Shown in pieces: positions 8,310 to 14,990 of a stretch of DNA of 14,990 nucleotides. Numbering within the stretch: position 1 is the stretch's first letter; each line of letters starts with the position of its first letter. Where the stretch lies: assembly GCA_028565635.1 (NCBI GenBank), contig JAOXYB010029589.1, positions 1 to 14,990 of the forward strand, in the 5' to 3' direction. Origin of the DNA: Phoronis ovalis. Lineage: Eukaryota > Phoronida > Phoronidae. Made by a program: the position numbers and the translations under genes. The notes beneath the pieces were generated by a model that saw nothing but the letters and a program-made list of their open reading frames with translations, had not been told where the DNA came from and made no database searches.

Positions 8310-8591
8310 GATTACAAGGACTAGATCTTCAAAACAATTGTAAGTAAAAAACAAGATCTGTTTTTGCATATATTATGATAATAGCACCATTGCTGTGTAT
8401 TGGTAATACACCCTAGACATTAAAATGTGTATGGGGTTGTTTTCTTTTAAACTTCGATTCATCAACATTAAAAAAAAAGAAAAAAGTAATAGACTACTTA
8501 CTCACAAATTCAAACATTATATACCTAGTTATAATGGAAGCTGTTTGACAGTTTATAGACTTGGACATTTTAACCAATCAAGACATCAATA

Positions 8592-8840
8592 TTAAACTAC
8601 AGGGTACTCGCAACCATTCTGTGAACCCTCCTCACCAATGTCCCATTCGTCGCTATCCTCATCACTGCACAACTTGTTGCTATCCTCATCACTGTCCAAC
8701 TCTTCGCTATCCTCATCACTGTCCAACTCATAACTGACACATTTAAAACTAAATAAATCACTGTACCACTTATCATCACTTTGGCTGCAGTTAGGACAGG
8801 GAATTCCACTAAGTCCAGCAAAGTAACACCTATTACACCC
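8592..8840 (-). CDS. CXC gene, last coding exon: second half of the cysteine cluster and acidic tail
   Basis: Acceptor CTTTACAG, then 82 codons and a TAA stop. It opens GCNRCYFAGLSGIPCPNC, which supplies four of the cluster's eight cysteines, then DDKWYSDLFSFKCVSYE and the acidic repeats, and ends CEYPVV. A different minus-strand frame stays open across the same DNA, a by-product of the repeat. Confidence 0.82.
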   Translation of the reverse strand, partial: GCNRCYFAGLSGIPCPNCSQSDDKWYSDLFSFKCVSYELDSDEDSEELDSDEDSNKLCSDEDSDEWDIGEEGSQNGCEYPVV

Positions 8841-11800
8841 CTGTAAAGTAAAAACAAAAAACAGTTTTCAGAAGTAATGGATTTCAGTTGCACTTCTAAG
8901 AAAGAAATTTATCAAATATTTAAAACTGTTGAATTTTATTTTGTAATATACACAGAGACACACTACACGCTGCAGTGTGACACTGTTGTCATGTTGTACA
9001 AGGTATGGTACTTTATCTTTCAATTATCCACAACACATTAATAAAATTTGCACACAGCACCTTGTGCACAGCATTTTCAGAACTCTGTATATAATGCAGA
9101 CAGCTATACATCTATATAATTTTATAATCCTATATTTTCATTATTACCTTAATATGTAGTGTCAAAGCGGCACATTTTAATATTGTGAATTTTTAGAATG
9201 TTATTGTATATTACTTTATTATGGTGGGTTATCTATATCTTCCAAAATTAGAATAGTTGAACAAGTATATTTTGCATTACAATTTAGACTAAGACTCACA
9301 CACAATATATATTTTGGTAAGAAAAGCACACATATAGCATTACAAATTTAGTTTTAGAGGTAAGTTTGAACTATGCAATTTGATTAAAAGACGAGTCAAA
9401 ATAAAATTGACGAGTTTGTAAATAACTGCTTGACCTTGTGACATTTTGTCCTGTATAGATGACATTATGTGTATAAACCAGAGGTGAACATTATCGGGCT
9501 CTTTTGGTAAACTGGCACTATGATTTTATATGAGGATGCAAGAAATGTGTCACAATACGCATATATAGACTGAATTATGCTGTTCTTTTTTTCTATTAGA
9601 AAACATAGAACAAAGTTAAATTTAATTTTTTTGTATACGTAGCACATATTACTATTAATAGTAAAAATGACTTCTTGCTAGACTAGTACTAAGACATACA
9701 TTGCAATGTTCATCTCTGTAATCCCCGCATCTACGACACACACTACAATGATAACGAGGCCGATGATCTTCATCTGTTAGTTCATGCCGACACCAGGAAT
9801 ATTTCCACTCATATTCACCGCAAGTACTTTCTTCATCACCGCATGGCACAGCTCCTGAGGACAAAGCAACTGAATTTGAAATGACAAGTTTTCTGTCTAC
9901 CTATAAGAACTATTCATGTATCACAGCTTCATGCTAGACTGATATCTGGGTTGCAGATTTAAAGCATCCTCGTTAACATGATATGTAACCATTGTATAAT
10001 TTTTAACACAATACAAATGCAGTTTCTTAATGCAGGAGGCAATTTTCGTGTATAAAGTTATGTCTTGACAGCATCTAATAATTTTGCTAAGGCAAAATTC
10101 AAGATCTTATACTTTTTATTTAATAGTTTTGCATCCCATTTTTAATTATCCTGGGGGCACAAAAATCTACAATAACAACTTCTATACCTGGAATCATCTT
10201 GTACACTGGTACATTTCCTGAACAACATTGCATCTCAATTGTTGCTTCCAGTCGTCCTCTCAAATCACGTATCTACAAGTAAACGATAAAGTTGCTTTCC
10301 AAAAATCATAAAGGGAGCGTATTGTTAGTAATTGCACCTATTGATTAAAATGAGAAAGGTAAATGATTATTATCTCTCAAGTGTACAAGATCAAAACTAA
10401 TTGAAGGTTCTAAAATTGGATATAATCTATTTATAATGGCTTCCAACAAGTTGAAATTGATACAGTTGTAGCAAGAATCCTTGCAACTGCCGAGTGATGA
10501 GCAAAAGTAGCAAACTGCATGCTACTGTGTGAGGACAGAACCCAATAAATCAAAGTAAAGTGATTAGCCGAATTAAATTATCTTGTTAATTTAACAACAC
10601 CAGATACAGTCTTAACATGAGGATTGTTTCATTCAGATATACTCCAAGAACTGGACAAATACATTTCATGAACTTAACATTTCATCCAAAATACTTAAGG
10701 AGGGTTGTAGTAGTGGTTAATATTAATATAACTGTTTTTTTCTGTTTGAAAATGATTATAGCTGTTTTATTTTGCAACTTTTGAGACCTACTCTGAAGAG
10801 CATTGATACAGTTTTCCCATATCACATCACCAGATGTTTATTCAGCATGTTTATGCTAGAAATACAATTTGGGCATCTAATTCTTAAAGTGCCCTAACAA
10901 TCCTACTAGCCTAATGTATAACAAAACAGAATTTTTGTGATAACCTCGTGAAATACAAAATATCCTCTATATGTGGAAATGGCATTCAGGCAAATTGTGT
11001 TCAGATTTCTTCAGGTATAGTTCTCACAAAAGTTTTAACATATGGATGAGAATTTAACATGTTTTCTCACTATGTAGGTGGATTTAGCAATTTACCAATA
11101 AATCAACCAGTGTAAAATGCCTATTTAAATTTTTGCTAAAAACTGTGTATTGGAATAATTGTAAATTAAAGGATTATTTCATACTGGGTTTCTACTATTC
11201 ATTTTCACTTTTGCTTACATGTTTTGGATGGTTTTTTGTTTTCCTTAAATTCTAAAATTTGATTTTTCATCTATTACGAAATGAACAATTGGTGAGTTAA
11301 ACGTGTTATGTCTGCTGATGTGGTGACTTGAAGTTTTCTCTCCATTTTTTCTTAGCTCTGACAACAAGTCTCCTATACTGCATATTGTTAATTTTGCTGT
11401 CCCTATAAAAGTTTTACTTTACTGTGTTACAGAACTAGAAAGCTAAGAAAGGTTTTACAACAATGATTTAGAGACTGAAGCAGACATTTTGAAAAAAATA
11501 GGACATACTTATTAGCATTATAAGGATTTAATACTTGTGATGAAACCAGAGAAGCATCAAAATCTTTGTAAAACCGTCTGCTCCCTTTAATTCTGCTATA
11601 ATTTGAACTACCACTGACGAAAAGAAATGTGCAGTAAATGACAACATGAAACAGAATGAACAGGATTTTCTAAAACTTGGTTACAAAAATGTTCCTATTC
11701 CTTCAGCATTCGATGCTGAATATAGGATAGATATTGACTCATTTTGCTGCAACATTAATAAAAAAACAAGAACAGTATGGCAAGAAACAAAACAGAAACA

Positions 11801-14416
11801 TAATAAACACGGTGAACAAAATATAAGAACACCATGTCACAAAATAGCAGAGGCATAAAGCAATTCATGATTTTGATTCTGAGCGTGGAAACTGTTTTGT
11901 TTTTTTGACAATATCACTAGAAATGGATTCTGTTTTGATGAAGCAATGCTGTGCGGTTTCAAGACTCCTTTAGGAAGACCAGACAGGTTTAATAAAGCGA
12001 GTATTGAGCTCATAGAAACAACACACAGCATGGCTAAGATTCTAGGAATGGATGCTTCAATAATGAGGATACTATCTGGCAGAAATATTAAGAACTTTTA
12101 GATCATTTTATTCAACTGAGCAAGGGAGAAGGTGATGTTTTAAGAAAAAAACAGCCTGGATTTATAATGCTATCTGGCATAAGAGGATTTGAAAAAAAAA
12201 TAACATTACATGATCCGAATTAAATTAGTATTCTACAAAATTCTGAGCTTGTACATGCCGTTCAAGGCATATACCTGGCTCTTAACTGTGGGACAGAATC
12301 CCTCGTCTCAGATAACGGTGATGGTATCATCCATCTATTGCCACCTCACTGGTGTATGAAGCACAAAGTGACTATTATAATGCATTGACATATCACCAAC
12401 AGTCCTTACAGATGAAGAGGCAGATAATTGGTGATGGTGTTTATAATCCTTCTGTTGCCACCTCATGAAACAATATAACAAAGGTGACTAGTGATTATAT
12501 TATCTAACACAGACCTTAAAAAAGATCGATAAGTGTGAATGACAGAAGAGGAAATATATTTATTTCATTCATTTCATATTTATTTCATTCATTTCATATT
12601 TTTTTTATTCGTTTTATATTTTTTTAGCACCAGTCCCCTGTGCACCGAAATTAGTTCAAATTCCCCTTCAAAGTCGCATCAAGATTTGAGTCAAGCACCA
12701 GACAGGAACAACAATGAAGCTCTCTCCTGACAAAAATAAATGTTGGTAACTCACTAACTATTAAACAGTAAATATCATTAAAAGGACACTCGTAACAAAA
12801 AGAAACTTACTTTAAAAATATTCTGCATTAAGCAGTTATCCTCTTTGGCAGCAGAAATATTCACACCATATTCAGCTAGTATCTTAAATGGGTTCTTGCA
12901 GTTTTTGCAAGAACAATCTTCACATGTCTTTCCATTCTTAGCACACTGGCAGCGAGCTGAACTGCATCCAGACGTGCACCGGCATGAATCAGACTCTCGT
13001 GGCTTTTTAGCTATAAAATTTAATCATTACATAAATTATTGTCAATATACATTTATTGCATCTTACTTCCATGAAGAAGAACTGAAAATACAATAAACAT
13101 AAAGATTACAAAATCTTCTTTTTCCCCACGAGACCTCCTTATCAAGTATCAGTACACAATCATTTTCAATTGTAGTTTTTCCCGGGAAAGTATCCTTACA
13201 GGATCACTCAATGATTTAAATTAATTCCTAAAAGTCGATAATGAAGTTCACATTAAAAACAAAATGTGCAAGCACTTGAACGTCTTTTTCTTTGATAAGA
13301 GAATTTGAAAGAGAATGAAGGAATCTTAAACTGATAAATTGAGTAGATATCAAAACATTTTTCTTACTAAAATATTTGGCACAGTACTTGGGATCTTGCT
13401 ATACGAGTAGCTGGGAACATTAGATGTAGAATACCTGCAGAAGACTTGGAGGAGCTACAACATCCCTTCTGTGCTCCAGAGTTATCCTGGGATCTTTTCC
13501 TAGATTTCTTAGGTTGTGGAGCAGGCAATATTTTGTCATGTTTGGTCCATGGCCGTTTTAACATTGCATCAAAACGTAGATCAAATGCACACAGATGTTC
13601 ACAAAGAGTTGGGCTAACATTTTCAATCTGTGAAACACATATGACTGCAAATTAAAATTATGCCAAGTTATCTTGTAAAATAATTTCTAACTGCTAAATG
13701 TATTTTGGTGCAAAAACAAACATATAGTTGCTCACATTGTCAGGTGCAAGACTCTCTTTACCACACTAAAAATCAGTTGAGTGGTAGACATGGCATTGAT
13801 TTCGTTGGCTAGAATAAAGTAAGATTTTATATGGGATACTTCCACATGCCCAAATATGATTGCAAGTATTTTGTAAAATGAAGAGCCCATAAATGAAACA
13901 TATTGCCAGATATTAGTTTAAAGTGTTCAAACACATATAGATGACTATAAGACACCTATAGCTGCACATTCCTGAGATACACTGGATTTTGCATTCTACA
14001 ATAACTAATGAAATAGGAATTTCCCTTTGTATAAGCAGACAACAACTGGCTAATCTACTGTTGACTTGGTAGACCAACTTGACATTTTTGTTTAAAACTG
14101 AGTTATAAAATTGCACAAATACAGATAAAGGGCCACTTTTATTAAATAAGCCTTTTCATCAACTTTATTGGACAAGTAGACAGAGTGCTGTTTTTCTTAA
14201 CGACTTCTTTGTGCAATTTAGGATCATCGCAGCACGTAGTCAAAATTATAAAATTTATTAACAACAATTGTCAGTAATTACTTCATGGTATGGCACTCTC
14301 AATGCTTCTCCATTTGTGACATCACTAATGGCTGAACGATCATAGACAGCAGAGGAGCCATTCCATCCACAACGCTGAGTTCCTTTAAATATCTTTGGCG
14401 CACAATTGACCTCAAT
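8592..14416 (-). CDS. CXC-domain zinc-binding protein with eight-cysteine cluster and acidic tail (5' end not certain)
   Basis: I do not recognise a named gene. Six exons with phase-matched GT-AG junctions give 338 residues. In order they are: a GTQRCGWNGSSAVYD segment (1-45); a linker with a nuclear-localisation-like PKKSRKRS (84-91); a CXC motif (119-149) with spacing CxC-x3-C-x3-RCxC-x6-C-x2-C-x-C-x2-CxN; IRDLRGRLEATIEMQ (177-191); a cysteine cluster (241-274) spaced C-x2-C-x2-C-x7-C-x2-C-x2-C-x9-C-x2-C; and an acidic tail with 9-residue repeats. CXC motifs bind zinc and often contact DNA (MSL2, tesmin/TSO1, EZH2); the C-x2-C-x-C-x2-CxN half resembles MSL2 more than tesmin. A nuclear, chromatin- or DNA-binding role is inferred. 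No RING finger is visible, so it is not a canonical MSL2. A domesticated transposon protein is another option. Confidence 0.78.
8625..8729 (-). repeat. 27-bp coding minisatellite encoding an acidic 9-residue repeat
   Basis: Three near-identical 27-bp units encode ELDSDEDSE, ELDSDEDSN and KLCSDEDSD, followed by a degraded fourth unit (EWDIGEEG). SDED motifs fit the casein kinase 2 consensus. Units differ by only a few bases, so copy number is probably variable. Confidence 0.9.
8841..9699 (-). other. CXC gene intron 5
   Basis: An 859-bp phase-0 intron with donor GTATGT and acceptor CTTTACAG. If retained, translation stops 14 codons in. No other element is recognised. Confidence 0.75.
9700..9854 (-). 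CDS. CXC gene exon with first half of the cysteine cluster
   Basis: Starts with two bases completing a glycine codon after acceptor TTTGTCCTCAG, then 51 codons. It encodes AVPCGDEESTCGEYEWKYSW, a histidine/acid-rich CRHELTDEDH stretch, and YHCSVCRRCGDYRDEHCN. The exon ends at AAT|GTATGT, and splicing into GCNRC completes the evenly spaced cluster. That is the main reason for preferring splicing to the unspliced frame, which ends in LARSHFYY. Confidence 0.82.
9855..10187 (-). other. CXC gene intron 4
   Basis: A 333-bp phase-1 intron with donor GTATAG and acceptor TTTGTCCTCAG. No additional feature is recognised. Confidence 0.75.
10188..10272 (-). CDS. CXC gene short exon (IRDLRGRLEATIEMQ)
   Basis: Twenty-eight codons plus one base, between acceptor TTTACTTGTAG and donor CCAG|GTATAG. 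It encodes an amphipathic IRDLRGRLEATIEMQCC followed by SGNVPVYKMIP. Its phases (0 in, 1 out) match both neighbours, which is the main support for such a short exon. Confidence 0.75.
11646..12300 (+). pseudogene. Decayed coding relic, unidentified, inside the CXC gene intron
   Basis: Coding-like plus-strand segments follow one another with frame changes and stops. A 70-codon frame includes EQDFLKLGYKNVPIPSAFDA. A shifted segment includes HKAIHDFDSERGNCFVFL. The original frame then resumes with LCGFKTPLGRPDRFNKA, IELIETTHSMAKILGM and SIMRILSGRNIKNF. A further shift gives DHFIQLSKGEGDVLRKK, PGFIMLSGIRGFEKK and SELVHAVQGIYLALN. The continuity points to one broken gene copy, antisense to its host. 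I do not recognise the family. A processed pseudogene or dead transposon ORF is likely. Confidence 0.5.
12309..12490. repeat. Imperfect ~112-bp tandem duplication
   Basis: CAGATAACGGTGATGGT at 12309 recurs as CAGATAATTGGTGATGGT at 12421. Both are followed by a TTGCCACCTCA block and then a CAAAGTGACT / CAAAGGTGACT block in the same order. Divergence and indels are visible. It adjoins the end of the coding relic and may be part of the same inserted element. Confidence 0.55.
12561..12620. repeat. 20-bp tandem repeat, three copies
   Basis: TATTTCATTCATTTCATATT occurs twice exactly (12561-12600), followed by a degenerate third copy with T substitutions. It is intronic. Confidence 0.85.
12811..13010 (-). 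CDS. CXC gene exon encoding the CXC motif
   Basis: Two bases complete an alanine codon, then 66 codons to donor AAA|GTAAGT. The acceptor is TTTTATAG. The exon encodes SCRCTSGCSSARCQCAKNGK, then TCEDCSCKNCKNPF, a complete zinc-binding CXC motif with the RCxC and CxxCxCxxCxN signatures, followed by KILAEYGVNISAAKEDN. Nine cysteines fall within 29 residues, as in one CXC repeat; tesmin-type proteins carry two repeats, and only one is seen here. Confidence 0.88.
13011..13434 (-). other. CXC gene intron 2
   Basis: A 424-bp phase-1 intron with donor GTATTC and acceptor TTTTATAG. No additional feature is recognised. Confidence 0.75.
13435..13627 (-). CDS. CXC gene exon with basic, nuclear-localisation-like linker
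   Basis: Sixty-four codons plus one base, between acceptor GTTTCACAG and donor GCAG|GTATTC. It encodes IENVSPTLCEHLCAFDLRFD, then KRPWTKHDKILPAPQPKKSR, then a serine/lysine-rich end just before the CXC motif. The plus-strand open frame over the same bases is a shadow. Confidence 0.8.
13628..14281 (-). other. CXC gene intron 1 of the visible part
   Basis: A 654-bp phase-0 intron with donor GTAATT and acceptor GTTTCACAG. A minus-strand open frame at 13913-14116 has no motif or splice support and is treated as chance. Confidence 0.7.
14282..14416 (-). CDS. CXC gene, most upstream supported exon
   Basis: Acceptor TTTTTTTTGTTGTAG is strong; donor is GAA|GTAATT. Forty-five codons encode IEVNCAPKIFKGTQRCGWNG, then SSAVYDRSAISDVTNGEALR and VPYHE. 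The splice phase fits the next exon, and the composition is clearly protein-like, but I cannot place the segment in a known domain. The strong acceptor means at least one more 5' exon exists. Confidence 0.72.
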
Positions 14417-14990
14417 CTACAACAAAAAAAAGTTCTTAAGAAAACAAACATGTTTTATTAAGTTGAGAATGGTATTCATACACCCATCTTGAAATGAAGC
14501 AATTAGAATTAGCTGACTAACTGCATGGTTTACACGTAAAATTAACTTTCAGATTGATGCTGAAAGGATAAGAAGTGATCCTTTTATAAGTTTGATTGGT
14601 TGGGGATTTTTTTACCAGATTTAACTCAATTTTAATCAATAATTTATATTTAGCAAACTCTGTGCATTGGTGGATTCTGCTGTCCACTCTATTCACTTAC
14701 AAATTTGCCACTGAATAGACTATTCGCATTGTTTTTTTGTTGATGTCTCTGATTCCAACCCAAACTACCTCACAACTCCATGTGAATGAGTTGTCCAAGC
14801 AACAAAACATGGAATTGTGGGAATGTTTGTTTTCATGACCAGTGACTCAACCAAGCTCAGGCAAATACAAATAGTGTATTACAGAATTACCATTACCAAA
14901 TCTATAGCAAACATTAAAGCTGCAGTCATACCAAAAAATGGTTTAAATGTGTTTGTAAAAAAATCAAATAATAACCGACCAAAAGGTTAA
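14417..14990 (-). other. 5' flank or intron of the CXC gene
   Basis: Probably intron upstream of the first supported exon. One weak candidate start exon at 14897-14929 is discussed under findings. Nothing else is recognised. Confidence 0.5.

Larger units (their letters stand above)
10273..12810 (-). other. CXC gene intron 3 (about 2.5 kb)
   Basis: A phase-0 intron with donor GTAAGT and acceptor ACTTGTAG, the longest in the window. From 10273 to about 11640 I see only AT-rich sequence without features. The part from 11646 to 12620 holds the plus-strand coding relic and two small repeats listed separately. Confidence 0.75.

Noticed and set aside
8597-8893. 98-codon minus open frame with repeated SWTVMRIA
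   Set aside because: It is a shadow in another frame of the acidic repeat exon and crosses the splice acceptor. The cysteine-rich frame is the one that continues the upstream exon.
12845-13655. Plus-strand open frames opposite the CXC motif and basic-linker exons
   Set aside because: They are antisense shadows; the minus-strand frames carry the zinc-binding pattern and phase-matched splice sites.
13913-14116. 67-codon minus frame within the CXC gene intron
   Set aside because: There are no splice sites in a compatible phase and no motif. The flanking exons join in phase without it.
8592-14416. Naming the CXC gene MSL2
   Set aside because: Only the CXC spacing is shared. The RING finger of MSL2 is not visible, and the second cysteine cluster and acidic repeats are not part of MSL2 as I know it.
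14772-14794. 7-bp perfect inverted repeat (ACAACTC / GAGTTGT) with a 9-bp loop
   Set aside because: It is isolated, with no T-run, gene end or repeat context; arms of this length arise by chance in 15 kb.
1-14990. tRNA, rRNA, CRISPR array, prokaryotic operon signals or viral genes
   Set aside because: None was seen. There are no tRNA-like box sequences with a cloverleaf context, no regularly spaced direct repeats with unique spacers, and no recognisable viral or reverse-transcriptase motifs.

Overview
The window comes from a eukaryotic, animal nuclear genome. It is AT-rich, its genes are split into short exons by GT-AG introns, and its polyadenylation signals are AATAAA. The protein fragments match animal families (EMC10, SYCP3). 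The left edge holds a ~300 bp tandem repeat of a style I associate with molluscan genomes. My best guess is a marine invertebrate, plausibly a mollusc; that species guess is inference, not proof. No prokaryotic, viral or CRISPR features are seen.

Layout. (1) Positions 1-875 hold three diverged tandem copies of a ~300-320 bp repeat, followed by another repeat-like stretch to about 990, probably inside an intron. (2) Plus strand, 1716-2469: the last two coding exons of EMC10, then a 3' UTR with AATAAA at 2955-2960. (3) A short convergent intergenic stretch. (4) Minus strand, 3829-6732: a complete six-exon gene for SYCP3, the meiotic chromosome-axis protein (258 residues when spliced, with all five junctions in compatible phase). 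Its first intron holds a decayed plus-strand coding relic. (5) About 1.5 kb of intergenic DNA. (6) Minus strand, 8592-14416 and continuing off the right edge: the 3' part of a gene I cannot name. It encodes a nuclear-looking protein with a CXC (MSL2/tesmin-like) zinc-binding motif, a second eight-cysteine cluster assembled across a splice junction, and an acidic tail built from a 9-residue repeat. Its 2.5 kb intron contains a second decayed plus-strand coding relic.

The three genes are not an operon and share no evident pathway: ER membrane protein insertion (EMC10), meiotic axis (SYCP3) and an uncharacterised CXC protein. Open frames outside the exons listed are mostly shadows or chance frames. 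The items most worth a second look are the CXC/eight-cysteine protein, the everted AGGTCA half-sites conserved in each tandem repeat copy, and the two unidentified coding relics.
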